A stretch of 64,000 bases of DNA, taken from JBDHXE01 sp035445085 (GTDB taxonomy: Bacteria > Bacteroidota > Ignavibacteria > Kapaibacteriales > UBA2268). The notes under the pieces were generated by a model, which saw nothing but the letters and a program-made list of their open reading frames with translations, ran no database searches and was not told where the DNA came from. Positions 17,820-27,157 of the stretch are shown one piece after another. Where the stretch lies: assembly GCA_035445085.1 (NCBI GenBank), contig DAOMQA010000004.1, positions 62,001 through 126,000 on the forward strand, given 5' to 3'. Positions within the stretch are counted from its first letter, which is position 1; each line of letters starts with the position of its first letter. Both the position numbers and the translations under genes were made by a program.

Positions 17820-19490
17820 ATGAAGATAAGGCTAATCTATCTTATTCCGATAATTTTGCTCGGAGTTGCTATTGGTGTGTTTATACATCCATTAGTATCA
17901 AGCGATAACGTATATGATCAGTTTGAGAAATATAAAAAAGTATTTGGTATAACCGTAAAGAACTATGTTGATGATGTAGATTCGCAAAAGCTAACAGAGT
18001 CTGCTATACGTGGTATGTTAGGCGAACTGGACCCCCATTCTGTTTATATTACTGCAAAGGAAATGAAAGAGGTTCAAGAAGATTTTCAAGGCTCTTTTGA
18101 AGGTATTGGCGTTCAATTTGATATGATTAATGATACGATTGTTATCATCACTCCTATTGCTGGCGGTCCTAGTGAATCTGTTGGCATACAAGCAGGCGAT
18201 AAAATTATTAAGATAGATGGTGAAAATGCCGTTGGAATGGAAAGAAATGAAGTACCGAAGAAATTAAAAGGAACTAAAGGAACGGTTGTCAATGTAGATA
18301 TTAAAAGGGGACATAATACAAAACTACTTCCCTTTGCAATTACTAGAGATAAGATTCCTTTGCACAGCGTAGACGCTTCATTTATGTTTGACAACTCCGA
18401 TATTGGTTTTATTAAAGTAAATCGCTTTGCTGCTAATACTTTTGATGAACTAAATTCAGCTTTAATTGATTTGTCTTCAAAAGGAATGAAAAAACTGATA
18501 TTGGATCTTCGCGGCAACCCTGGTGGATTCTTACAACAAGCCTATTACATGGCAAGCGAGTTTCTTAAAAGAGGTGATACGATTGTATTTACCAAAGGAA
18601 GAAGGCCAGAATTTGATGAATATTTAATTAATACTAAAGAAGGCAATTTTAATAAAGTCCCACTGATTGTTTTAATCAATCAAGGTTCAGCATCTGCAAG
18701 CGAAATCGTTTCTGGTGCTGTTCAAGACTTGGATAGAGGCTTAATTGTTGGAACTACCTCATTCGGTAAGGGCTTAGTACAAAGACAATACGAAATTGGC
18801 GATGGCTCTGCATTTCGTTTAACTATATCAAGGTATTATACGCCTTCGGGACGTAGTATTCAACGCCCATACAAAGATAAGACTGATTACAGAAAATTAG
18901 TCGGAAGATTAGAGTTAGAAGAAGGCTCTAATATAGAGCATGCATTGGAAAAAGTAAAAAAGGAAATCATTAAAGAAAATGAAGCTGAGTTAGCCAAAGA
19001 TAAAAAAAGTAAAAACATAGTAAACTTAGATTCAATTCCAATTTACAAAACGAGAAAAGGTAGAACCGTTCTTGGCGGTGGTGGTATTACACCAGACTAT
19101 ATTATTAAAAGTGATACTTTAACTGACTTGTCTGTTGAATTAAGAATGAATCGTATACCTTACGAGTATGTAAATAATAATTTAGATAACGGTGCTAAAA
19201 TTAAAGCTAAGTATAATAACGATTTTAAAGAATTTAAAAAAGATTTTACTATTTCAGATAAGATGTTACAAGAATTTAAAAAATTAGCAGAATCAAAGAA
19301 AATCAAATGGAATGATAAAGACTTTGATGTCGATAAAGACTTTATTATTGGTGAAATTAAAAGTACTATTGCAAGTATCATTTGGGGCACTGATGCCAGA
19401 TATGAACTTTTCTTTACTACTATGGATAGACAAGTTCAAAAATGCCTTCAATTATTCCCTGAAGCCGAAAAGATTGTTCTAAAGAAATAA
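17820..19490 (+). CDS. ctpA: C-terminal processing peptidase, S41 family
   Basis: A 556-residue periplasmic serine protease. It has one N-terminal membrane anchor (residues 4-24), then a helical segment with LDPHSVYIT and a PDZ domain (about 85-165, SVGIQAGDKIIKIDG). The S41 core contains LDLRGNPGGFL, the nucleophile block GSASASEI (289-296) and the general base Lys317 in GTTSFGKG. It cleaves C-termini of envelope proteins, as Prc and CtpA do. The C-terminal 150 residues form an additional helical region. A hairpin-bearing repeat lies just downstream and may terminate it. Confidence 0.93.
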   Translation: MKIRLIYLIPIILLGVAIGVFIHPLVSSDNVYDQFEKYKKVFGITVKNYVDDVDSQKLTESAIRGMLGELDPHSVYITAKEMKEVQEDFQGSFEGIGVQFDMINDTIVIITPIAGGPSESVGIQAGDKIIKIDGENAVGMERNEVPKKLKGTKGTVVNVDIKRGHNTKLLPFAITRDKIPLHSVDASFMFDNSDIGFIKVNRFAANTFDELNSALIDLSSKGMKKLILDLRGNPGGFLQQAYYMASEFLKRGDTIVFTKGRRPEFDEYLINTKEGNFNKVPLIVLINQGSASASEIVSGAVQDLDRGLIVGTTSFGKGLVQRQYEIGDGSAFRLTISRYYTPSGRSIQRPYKDKTDYRKLVGRLELEEGSNIEHALEKVKKEIIKENEAELAKDKKSKNIVNLDSIPIYKTRKGRTVLGGGGITPDYIIKSDTLTDLSVELRMNRIPYEYVNNNLDNGAKIKAKYNNDFKEFKKDFTISDKMLQEFKKLAESKKIKWNDKDFDVDKDFIIGEIKSTIASIIWGTDARYELFFTTMDRQVQKCLQLFPEAEKIVLKK

Positions 19491-19507
19491 AATATAAATT
19501 TACAATC

Positions 19508-19578
19508 AAGGCAAAAAAATATAAGGCTAAGTTAATAATTAATATTGACTTAGCCTTATCAATTAATATTAACACCTA
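19508..19578. repeat. 71-bp direct repeat, copy A, containing a 12-bp hairpin
   Basis: This stretch recurs in the same orientation at 23608-23677 with one substitution and one A-run length difference. Inside it lies ATAAGGCTAAGT (19521-19532) and its exact complement ACTTAGCCTTAT (19548-19559) around a 15-nt AT-rich loop. It follows the ctpA stop by 17 nt and could act as a terminator, though the tract after the stem is not a clean U-run. The two copies bracket an accessory block of about 4.1 kb. The 427-nt gene-free gap 19491-19917 holds this repeat and the inverted-repeat element listed next; nothing else was recognised there. Confidence 0.85.
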
Positions 19579-19583
19579 TTTAA

Positions 19584-19847
19584 CCCGCATTATTCATTAG
19601 TGATTTATTCTAATGAATATCAATAGAACAAAGTAATTATAAATTGTTGAAAAATAAAGAGATGCAATAAGCCAAAAAATGCGTAAATTGAGGATGAAAT
19701 TTGTAAGAAAACCTTATAAAAAAAATGGGAATAAAATTATCTCTGGCTATGAAAAGAAGAGAATGATTTACAGAAATTTGGTATAGAACTAAAGTTTTCA
19801 AAGTACCTGTTAAACTACAATTTTAAATCTCTAATGAATAATGCGGG
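19584..19847. mobile_element. MITE-like element with 17-bp perfect terminal inverted repeats
   Basis: CCCGCATTATTCATTAG at 19584-19600 has its exact reverse complement CTAATGAATAATGCGGG at 19831-19847, giving a 264-bp non-coding unit. Just inside the left end, CTAATGAATA (19610-19619) also pairs with the terminal repeat. No convincing target-site duplication is visible. The interior has only a 35-codon ORF. Perfect inverted ends around a short non-coding core fit a miniature inverted-repeat transposable element or an internally deleted insertion sequence. No parent transposase is in the window. Confidence 0.55.
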
Positions 19848-19917
19848 ATAAAAAATGATGAAGAACAAAACTCTCAAATGTGGAGGTGGCGATATGATTG
19901 TGGTGTAAAAATAAAAA

Positions 19918-21147
19918 ATGAAGAATTTAGAACAAAACCAGAAGCAAGTACCATACAAGCTATGGCTTATACTTGTAATAATAATTGGATATATAATTCC
20001 AATGAAGGCAGAAAACCCTGAGTGGGTGTTTATTCCACGTGATCCATATAGGCAGTGTGCTAGTTCATTCTTTGAAAAAGGTGAATATATGTACTATAGT
20101 TGTGCTTTCACTGCTTACAAGATGCATAAGGAGAGTTTGAAAATAGTATATTCGATTACAAATTATGATTGTCAACTGAAATGTTTTGAGGATACAAATG
20201 GTATAATTTGGTTAATTGATATTAACGGAATTGTTACAAAAATCAAAGATAAGGATACTGTTCAATTTACTAGTGGTAATTCCATTCTGGGAAAAGAAAT
20301 CTTTGATGTCAAATATGATGAAAAAAACAATTCAATATGGCTCACAACGTGGAAAGGACTAATTAGAATCCAAAATGAAGAATGGACAATATTTAATACA
20401 AAAAATTCAGGGATCCAAACTGATTCTTTATGGGGGTTATGTATTGATGATGATTCAAATCTAATCATTGGTACTAAAAATAAAGGGTTAATAATTTACA
20501 ATGGGAATACTTTTGAAAATTATCAAAATGACACTTTGGATAAATATATTTATTCAATTGACGCTGTACAGAAAGATGAAAAAGGTAATATCTGGTTTAA
20601 ATATAGGTATAATTTAGTCAAGTATGATGGAACAAATTGGACAATATTCAAACAGTCTGATTCTACATTTAAATTTGAATTAGACGAATTTCTTGTTGAA
20701 AATAGTTATAATATTTGGATAATAGCTAGGTATGTTTATCATTTTGATGGCGAAAAGTTCAAGAAAATCAAAATGTTTGATGGCGAAAAGGATTTCGATT
20801 ATATTTATTCTGTTTTTAAAGATATAAAAGGTAATATGTGGTTTGGAGCTTATAGCGAACAGGGAGAAAATAGTGGTATTATAATTTACAGAAAAGGTGG
20901 GGTAATACTTTCAGCAGAATTAGAAAATAATTTAAAGCAAATTGGGTATATATTTCCAAATCCCTCGGATGAATATATTCAATTAAATACAGAAATTGAA
21001 TTGGGTACAAATTTTGCAATAATTAACACAAATGGCATTAAGGTTAGTAGTGGTAATTATAATGGACAGATAAATATATCTAACCTTAATCCTGGTTTTT
21101 ATACAATTAACATAAAGAATCAAAATTATAAATTTATCAAGAAATAA
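19918..21147 (+). CDS. Secreted beta-propeller protein with T9SS sorting domain
   Basis: 409 residues with a signal anchor or signal peptide at about residues 14-30. The body is built of repeats of the two-component-regulator-propeller type: short units ending in IWL, LIIGT, GNIWFKY and GNMWFGA with D..GN.W spacing. The C-terminus from GYIFPNPSDEY to the end carries a type A type IX sorting domain. Unlike true hybrid sensors there is no kinase or DNA-binding part, so it is an exported propeller of unknown ligand. It is the first gene inside the block bracketed by the 70-bp repeats and is followed 15 nt later by another secreted-protein gene. Confidence 0.78.
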   Translation: MKNLEQNQKQVPYKLWLILVIIIGYIIPMKAENPEWVFIPRDPYRQCASSFFEKGEYMYYSCAFTAYKMHKESLKIVYSITNYDCQLKCFEDTNGIIWLIDINGIVTKIKDKDTVQFTSGNSILGKEIFDVKYDEKNNSIWLTTWKGLIRIQNEEWTIFNTKNSGIQTDSLWGLCIDDDSNLIIGTKNKGLIIYNGNTFENYQNDTLDKYIYSIDAVQKDEKGNIWFKYRYNLVKYDGTNWTIFKQSDSTFKFELDEFLVENSYNIWIIARYVYHFDGEKFKKIKMFDGEKDFDYIYSVFKDIKGNMWFGAYSEQGENSGIIIYRKGGVILSAELENNLKQIGYIFPNPSDEYIQLNTEIELGTNFAIINTNGIKVSSGNYNGQINISNLNPGFYTINIKNQNYKFIKK

Positions 21148-21162
21148 AAGGAGCTTTAAAAC

Positions 21163-21867
21163 ATGAAAAGTTTTAAAATTAAATTGTTTGTATTGGTAAT
21201 ATCTTTAGTATTTTTATCCATTAATTATAATGTATATCCACAGAACAATTCCATTGTTAGAAATGGTAGTTTTGAAAAACATAAACCAGGACAATATCCT
21301 ATTCATACAACTCCTCATATTGGTTATAAAAAGAATCAATTAATGAAATGTATCGGATTCTGTAAGTCATCAGACATTGATTTTGGGTGGCCACCTACAA
21401 GCCCATCTATGGGCTGTGACGACAATGATGCAAATTCCCCGAGTTATGACGGTGGCTGGTATTGGGCCACAAATGAGGCATCACCTGACTATTTTCATCT
21501 TAATGGAGTAGGCGTAGCCAAATCGCCTTATATATCAGCTTATAAAATTGATAAACATACTTATAAGTGGGAAAATAGATATCCTTATGGTTATAGAATG
21601 TATGGGCCAAATTATTTTGATAGTGCTTTTGTAGGTATTAGGTTTGATGTTAGATACCCTGATTTTAGAAATTACCACAATCCAAAGTTTACAAATTATA
21701 AGGAATATATACAATCAAGATTGAGTATCCCTTTAGTTGGTCCGTCGAAATACCATGTGAAGTTTTTTGTTAGTAAGTCAAAACATAGCATTCCATCAAT
21801 AAAGAAACTTGGTGCGTATTTTTCAGATACAGCCATACAATCACAACACATTTTCAAGAGCGTATAA
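21163..21867 (+). CDS. N-terminal fragment: signal peptide and galactose-binding-like domain
   Basis: This 234-residue piece has a signal peptide (1-26) and then IVRNGSFEKHKPGQYP. That is the typical opening of the DUF642-like or galactose-binding-like modules found in sorting-domain proteins of this phylum. Consistent features follow: SPDYFHLNG, a FVGIRF strand, YKEYIQSRLSIPLVGPSKYHVKFFV, and KKLGAYFSDT just before the frame is lost. Alone it lacks the closing strands of the domain and any sorting signal, so it is not expected to be a complete functional product. Confidence 0.6.
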   Translation: MKSFKIKLFVLVISLVFLSINYNVYPQNNSIVRNGSFEKHKPGQYPIHTTPHIGYKKNQLMKCIGFCKSSDIDFGWPPTSPSMGCDDNDANSPSYDGGWYWATNEASPDYFHLNGVGVAKSPYISAYKIDKHTYKWENRYPYGYRMYGPNYFDSAFVGIRFDVRYPDFRNYHNPKFTNYKEYIQSRLSIPLVGPSKYHVKFFVSKSKHSIPSIKKLGAYFSDTAIQSQHIFKSV

Positions 21868-22008
21868 CATGAACATTTCATTTACCAACTATCCAAATAA
21901 ATTAGAATTTGTAACAAATCCACAGATATGTAGTGATTTTAGACTAGACCAAACTGCTGATGAAGATATGGATATGGTGGTTGGCAAGAAATATCAGGAA
22001 CATTAATA

Positions 22009-23589
22009 GTGCCTGCAGGTAAAACATATAACTACATCACAATTGGAAACTTTCAAAATGATATAGATTTATATTTCGATTTGGAAGATATACAGTATTA
22101 TGGCAGAAGTACCGGGCAAGCATATTATTTCATTGATTCGGTAAGTGTTTATCCAATAGACGCAACTGAATGTGAATGTGTTTCGATGTTGGTACCTATT
22201 GAAATAAATAAATACGTACCATCTAACGATTCAACACAATGTTGCTATGAATATAAAATAATAATCCCTGATTCATCAGCCAAATGGACATACAGTCTAT
22301 GTAATGTTCATAAAATTCAAATAAGAAAAGGGGAGGAAATTCTAGTTGAAGAAATAGCAGCAGAAAGTGAAGATTTTGCTGGGATGAATTTCTATGGCTC
22401 TTTTTGTGTTGAAAAATTTAACACATCAAATAACGAATTTACAATCGTATTTTTTACAAGAAACTCAAATGGCGATTATATTCCTTTAGAAAGATGTACC
22501 AAAGTTATGAAACTCAATTGTGTATGTGACTGTTCGAATTTTAGTGATTATCCACATCCAAAAAATAAGGCAACTCTTGAATTAATAAAGGTAGATTCAT
22601 CAGCTTCAGGTAGATGTTGTTGGGATATAGTTCTAAAGAATCCATTTACAAATGATAGTACTTCATGTGAATATGATTTATCTGGGCAATTCTTATTTGT
22701 AAATTCAAATTTGCTATTGAATGATTATGATTTTTCAGCACCATTTATAATTAAGCCAGGTGAGGAAATTATTTTGGGAAGTGTTTGTTCCAATGGTATA
22801 CCTCCAGAGCAATATCAAAACCAAACAATTAATTTTATTTTATCAACTGACAGTCTTTCTTCTTCTGGATGCGATACTGTAGCCAAAAAAGTCTTAGCTT
22901 GCGATACTACATTATTATGTTGTGATAATTGGAAAATACGTTTAGATACACTGAAACATTTTATTGATGATCATTTACATCCTCAGTGGCGTTATTGTGG
23001 TACTTATTTATACCTTTATTATTTTAATACTGTAGATTATTGTAATTTAAATGATACTTTTAATGTCTCATTAACAAGTTCAAACAACATTGTAAGTCAA
23101 GAATTTGATTTAGTCCCCGCAACCTTATCAAGTGGTGAAATTATTAATATTTCACCATATATGATTTTTGAAGATAGTTTAAGAGCTTGTGTAAAAATCA
23201 TAAATAAACGGACTCTTGATACATGCGAAAGATGCACAACAGTTTATTGTTTACCTAACATAATTTTGCCTGATAATATGGAACAAGGTGGAGGTGAATT
23301 ATTAAAAAACAGTATAGGTGATTTACCTGAAGAGTTGAATATCATAAAAATTGCCCCTCATCCTATTGAAGACAATTTTGAAATTCAATTACTCTCCAAT
23401 AAAAAGGAATTAAGTCAAATTAAAATATTTGATTTGATGGGTATTGAAGTTTATAGTATAGATTATTATCTTATTGAGGGCTTCAACAAAATCTCAGTAA
23501 ATAATTTAGATTTATCAAACGGTACTTATCTTTTAACTATCACAACAGATAATAAAATAAAAAGTAGTAAAATTCAAATAATGAGATAG
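22009..23589 (+). CDS. C-terminal fragment: Cys-rich modules and T9SS sorting domain
   Basis: 526 residues in the same frame as the N-terminal fragment. The apparent GTG start is only the first usable codon and is not a credible translation start. The part begins inside the closing strands of the galactose-binding-like domain. It continues with three Cys-rich repeats (CECVSM, CVCDCSNF, LLCCDNWK) that look like related Ig-like or unknown modules. It ends in a sorting domain starting near IAPHPIEDNF, where PHP stands in place of the usual PNP, and finishing in SSKIQIMR. Confidence 0.6.
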   Translation: MPAGKTYNYITIGNFQNDIDLYFDLEDIQYYGRSTGQAYYFIDSVSVYPIDATECECVSMLVPIEINKYVPSNDSTQCCYEYKIIIPDSSAKWTYSLCNVHKIQIRKGEEILVEEIAAESEDFAGMNFYGSFCVEKFNTSNNEFTIVFFTRNSNGDYIPLERCTKVMKLNCVCDCSNFSDYPHPKNKATLELIKVDSSASGRCCWDIVLKNPFTNDSTSCEYDLSGQFLFVNSNLLLNDYDFSAPFIIKPGEEIILGSVCSNGIPPEQYQNQTINFILSTDSLSSSGCDTVAKKVLACDTTLLCCDNWKIRLDTLKHFIDDHLHPQWRYCGTYLYLYYFNTVDYCNLNDTFNVSLTSSNNIVSQEFDLVPATLSSGEIINISPYMIFEDSLRACVKIINKRTLDTCERCTTVYCLPNIILPDNMEQGGGELLKNSIGDLPEELNIIKIAPHPIEDNFEIQLLSNKKELSQIKIFDLMGIEVYSIDYYLIEGFNKISVNNLDLSNGTYLLTITTDNKIKSSKIQIMR

Positions 23590-23607
23590 GTTTTAAAACC
23601 AATAAAA

Positions 23608-23677
23608 AAGGCAAAAAATATAAGGCTAAGTTAATAATTAATATTGACTTAGCCTTATCAATTAATATTAATACCTA
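23608..23677. repeat. 70-bp direct repeat, copy B, containing the same hairpin
   Basis: Second copy of the repeat at 19508-19578, here 19 nt after the frameshifted secreted-protein gene and 39 nt before the end of the convergent OPT transporter gene. The stem is 23620-23631 with 23647-23658. At this place it could serve as a bidirectional terminator. Sequence beyond the shared ACCTA differs from copy A, where the inverted-repeat element begins 6 nt later. Confidence 0.85.
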
Positions 23678-23715
23678 CCCTAATAGAGTAAGTTTACAAT
23701 TTATAAAATAGACCT

Positions 23716-25740
23716 TTAATCTTCTACTTTTGCTCTCATTATATCCCAAACAAAGTATCCCAATAAGCCTATAAATGCAATTAACGCAGTAATTTCAGCA
23801 CCAATATCACCTTCTTTCCAAATATTTGTGCCAAGATTAATTGATGCCCATCCCATATTATTAACAAACATAATCAATGCACCAAGCACCCCAAACAGAG
23901 CTGCACCAGCGATAAATCCTGAAGCTATTAATGTGCCTCTTTGAACGCGTGCTTCAGATAGTTTTTCATTTTTAGTACTATTTTTTACAAAGTGGGAGAT
24001 TAAACCGCCTACCAATAGTGGAGTATTTAGATCCAATGGTATAAACATACCTAACGCAAAAGCTAAAGGTGAAATTCCTATCCAATTCATCAAGACAGCT
24101 ATCAAAGCACCTACAACAAACAACATCCAATGGATTTGAGCTCCAGGCAACATTAGTGGCTCTATTACTGCTGCCATAGCGTTTGCTTGTGGTGCTACTA
24201 AAGGATCTGGAAAGGCTGGAGTTTTGACAAAACCATAAGCTTGGCTCAATATATATATAACTAATCCAACTGTGGCAGCAGACAATAATGTTCCTAAAAA
24301 TTTCCATTGTTGTTGCTTAATTGGCGTTGTTCCTAACCAATACCCTACCTTCAAATCTGTTATAAAGCCACCTGCCATTGAAAGAGCTGTACATACTACA
24401 CCACCAATAACAAGGGCACTAACCATTCCTTGAGGACCGCTCAGTCCCGCTTGTACTAACACAATAGATGAAACAATTAAAGTCATTAAAGTCATGCCTG
24501 AAACTGGATTACTTCCAACAATAGCAATAGCGTTGGCAGCAACAGTCGTAAATAGGAAAGATACAACGACTAAAGTTATGAGAGCTATAACCGCTTGAGT
24601 TAAAGTAATATTCACTCCAGTTACTAAAAATATAAAAATAGCTAAGATAGTAAGTATACTTAGCATTATAACAAAACTCATTTTTATATCTTTTTGAGTC
24701 CTTAACTCGTCTTCTTGTTTACCTTCTTTAGAACCTAAAATTCCGGCAACAGCTAGTTTAAATGCCGAGCCAATAACTCCTGATGATTTTATTATCCCAA
24801 TAATACCAGCCATAGCTATTGCACCTACGCCTATCGGTCTTACAAACTGCCTAAATATATCATCGGGCGACATCGATGCAAAGAAATTTACACCACCTTG
24901 CCCAGCACTTATTTCGCCAATAGAATTTATTAGAGGTATCAGTACAATCCAAGATAGTAGAGAACCAACAGTAATAATAGTAGAAAATTTTAGCCCAACT
25001 AAGTAGCCAAAACTAAAAATTAAAGAGCTAATATTTAATTTTAATACAATTTTAGATTTATCGGCTAAAGTAGCTCCAATAGGTATAATCTTGGAAGTAA
25101 TTACATCAGCCCATAACTTAAATGATGTAAACATAAAATCAAATAAGCCGCCAATTAAACCACTAACAATTAATATCCCTGCTTGCTTCCCACCTTTTTC
25201 ACCCGTTATCAAAATTTCTGTTGTTGCTGTTGCTTCAGGAAATGGGAATTTGCCATGCATATCCTTAACAAAGTACTTTCTAAATGGGATTAAAAATAAA
25301 ATACCTAAGAAACCACCAAGTAAAGATGAAAAGAATATTTGCCAGAAGTTTACTTGGATTTCAGGATATTTGTATTGTAAAATATATAAACCCGGTATTG
25401 TAAAAATTGCACCGGCAACTATTACACCACTACTAGCTCCAATTGACTGGATAATTACATTTTGCCCTAAAGCATTTTTCTTCTTGAAAAATGAGGAAGC
25501 TCCAACTGCTATAATAGATATGGGAATTGCTGCCTCGAATACTTGCCCAATTTTTAATCCTGAAAAGGCAGCTGCTGCTGAAAATATTATTGCCATAAGC
25601 AAGCCCATTCCCACAGACCAAGGTGTAATCTCTGGTACATTTGTATTAGCAGGCATTACCGGATGATATTCTTCACCAACGTTTAGTTCCCGATACGCAT
25701 TCTCAGGCAAATTTGACTGTCCATTTGTATTGTGTTCCAT
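23716..25740 (-). CDS. OPT family oligopeptide/metal transporter
   Basis: A 674-residue membrane protein with about 14-16 hydrophobic segments. The N-terminal pattern ITPWSVGMGLLMAIIFSAAAAFSGLKIGQ is typical of the prokaryotic OPT family, as is GKFPFPEATATTEIL. OPT proteins import short peptides or metal chelates with protons. The pepT gene lies 13 nt upstream on the same strand, which favours a peptide-uptake role: PepT can hydrolyse imported tripeptides in the cytosol. The last residues run into a short cytoplasmic tail. Confidence 0.93.
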   Translation of the reverse strand: MEHNTNGQSNLPENAYRELNVGEEYHPVMPANTNVPEITPWSVGMGLLMAIIFSAAAAFSGLKIGQVFEAAIPISIIAVGASSFFKKKNALGQNVIIQSIGASSGVIVAGAIFTIPGLYILQYKYPEIQVNFWQIFFSSLLGGFLGILFLIPFRKYFVKDMHGKFPFPEATATTEILITGEKGGKQAGILIVSGLIGGLFDFMFTSFKLWADVITSKIIPIGATLADKSKIVLKLNISSLIFSFGYLVGLKFSTIITVGSLLSWIVLIPLINSIGEISAGQGGVNFFASMSPDDIFRQFVRPIGVGAIAMAGIIGIIKSSGVIGSAFKLAVAGILGSKEGKQEDELRTQKDIKMSFVIMLSILTILAIFIFLVTGVNITLTQAVIALITLVVVSFLFTTVAANAIAIVGSNPVSGMTLMTLIVSSIVLVQAGLSGPQGMVSALVIGGVVCTALSMAGGFITDLKVGYWLGTTPIKQQQWKFLGTLLSAATVGLVIYILSQAYGFVKTPAFPDPLVAPQANAMAAVIEPLMLPGAQIHWMLFVVGALIAVLMNWIGISPLAFALGMFIPLDLNTPLLVGGLISHFVKNSTKNEKLSEARVQRGTLIASGFIAGAALFGVLGALIMFVNNMGWASINLGTNIWKEGDIGAEITALIAFIGLLGYFVWDIMRAKVED

Positions 25741-25753
25741 ATAGTTCCAATTA

Positions 25754-27013
25754 TTATTTATTTATTGATTTTTCTAACCATACTTTAGATAGCTCTAAAA
25801 TTGTCTCAACAGATACTTGCAAGAAGTCAATAGAAACCCATTCAGTTTTGCTATGAAAATTCTGACCACCTGTATATATGTTTGGTGTAGGCAATCCCAT
25901 AGCCGTAAGGCGTGAACCATCAGTTCCTCCACGTATTGGACTCCAATATGGATTCGCTCCTACCCTTTCGCATGCTTCCCATAAATAATCTAAGCCATGC
26001 GGTTGACTTTCTAAATCATCTAACATATTTCTATAATATTCTACAATTTCCATTTCTATACGAGTTTTTGGATGATTAGCTTGCACTTTATCTACAATCC
26101 CTTGCATTATACTTTTTTGTGTATCTAACCCTTCAGTTTTAAAATCTCTAAATAAAATTTGTAATTCTGATTTATCAATTGTACCTGTAACTTTGTGAGG
26201 ATGTATATAAGGTTGATAGCCATCAGTAGTTTCAGGGGCCATATCACGAGGCATAAGTGCAATAATATCAGCTATAGCTCTAATTGAGTTTATCATTATA
26301 TCTTTAGCATAGCCAGGGTGAATATCCCTACCATATGCTCTAATAATACATGCATTAGCACTAAAAGTTTCTTTATTGATTTCTCCAGGCATCTCGCCAT
26401 CAATTGTATAAGCGTATTCGCAATTAAACTTTTCTACGTCAAAAAAGTTTGCACCGCGCCCTATTTCTTCGTCAGGAGTAAAACCAATTCTTATATCACC
26501 ATGTAAAATATCTTTATTTTTTATCAAATGACTAACTGCCGTCATAATTGCAGTTACACCAGATTTGTCATCAGAACCCAATAGAGTAGTTCCATCTGTA
26601 GTTATAATCGTATGGCCAATACATCTTGAAAGTGTCTTATTTTCACTCATTCTGATAACAACACTATTATCAGCAGGCAAAACTATATCCCCACCTTGAT
26701 AACTTTCAATTATTTGTGGTTGTACATTAGTACCACTCGAGTCTGGTGAAGTATCTACGTGCGCTATAAAGCCTATTTGGGGTACTTTCCCATAAGCTGG
26801 ATGATCGTTGGGTATATTAGATGGTAGTGTAGCATATACATAACATTTATCGTTAATTTCTGCATCGACAATACCCATTTCTTTTAATTCTTTAACTAAC
26901 AAATTTGCTAAGTCAAATTGTTTTTGAGTAGAAGGAGTGCTTTGACTGTCAGGGTCTGACTGTGTATCAATCTTAACATATCTGACTAACCTATCAATAA
27001 TTTCTGATTTCAT
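25754..27013 (-). CDS. pepT: Peptidase T (tripeptide aminopeptidase)
   Basis: A cytosolic dizinc M20 peptidase that releases the N-terminal residue of tripeptides. The 419-residue length is normal. Metal and catalytic motifs are present: IGFIAHVDTSPD (His, Asp), TLLGSDDKSGVTAI (bridging Asp), FTPDEEIGRGA (Glu-Glu), YTIDGEMPGE, and PIRGGTDGSRL before NIYTGGQNFHSKTEW with the final His ligand. It is the upstream partner of the OPT transporter gene. Confidence 0.96.
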   Translation of the reverse strand: MKSEIIDRLVRYVKIDTQSDPDSQSTPSTQKQFDLANLLVKELKEMGIVDAEINDKCYVYATLPSNIPNDHPAYGKVPQIGFIAHVDTSPDSSGTNVQPQIIESYQGGDIVLPADNSVVIRMSENKTLSRCIGHTIITTDGTTLLGSDDKSGVTAIMTAVSHLIKNKDILHGDIRIGFTPDEEIGRGANFFDVEKFNCEYAYTIDGEMPGEINKETFSANACIIRAYGRDIHPGYAKDIMINSIRAIADIIALMPRDMAPETTDGYQPYIHPHKVTGTIDKSELQILFRDFKTEGLDTQKSIMQGIVDKVQANHPKTRIEMEIVEYYRNMLDDLESQPHGLDYLWEACERVGANPYWSPIRGGTDGSRLTAMGLPTPNIYTGGQNFHSKTEWVSIDFLQVSVETILELSKVWLEKSINK

Positions 27014-27157
27014 ATTATTCCAAAAATTTGAAAAACATTAAACTCTAAGTTAATTAAAAGTTTTTAGATTAACAAAAAATATTACTCAATTGTAGTATTT
27101 ACCGCAAATATTCTAATTTTATATTATTTTTGAATATAGTAACTATATGGTATTAAA

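Larger units (their letters stand above)
21163..23589 (+). pseudogene. Secreted T9SS-sorted protein gene interrupted by two compensating frameshifts
   Basis: The region reads as one protein of about 805 residues if the frame moves twice. Frame 1 runs from ATG 21163 (AAAGGAG site at 21147-21153) to TAA at 21865. The next frame, open from 21803, continues it sensibly as HNTFSRAYNMNISFTNYP and stops at 22004. Frame 1, open from 21964, then resumes with GGWQEISGTLIVPAGKTYNYITIGNF-like sequence, the normal end of this domain type. The first shift lies between 21803 and 21867, probably near 21835-21860, and the second between 21964 and 22006. Either two single-base errors or real mutations explain it. 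Confidence 0.75.

Noticed and set aside
19679..19786. 35-codon ORF inside the inverted-repeat element, rich in Lys and Arg
   Set aside because: Too short to support as a gene; could be a remnant of a transposase but no motif proves it.
25091..25666. 191-codon ORF on the plus strand opposite the OPT transporter gene
   Set aside because: It lies entirely within the OPT gene on the other strand; its Pro- and Ile-rich sequence has no family features and the OPT protein is fully recognisable.
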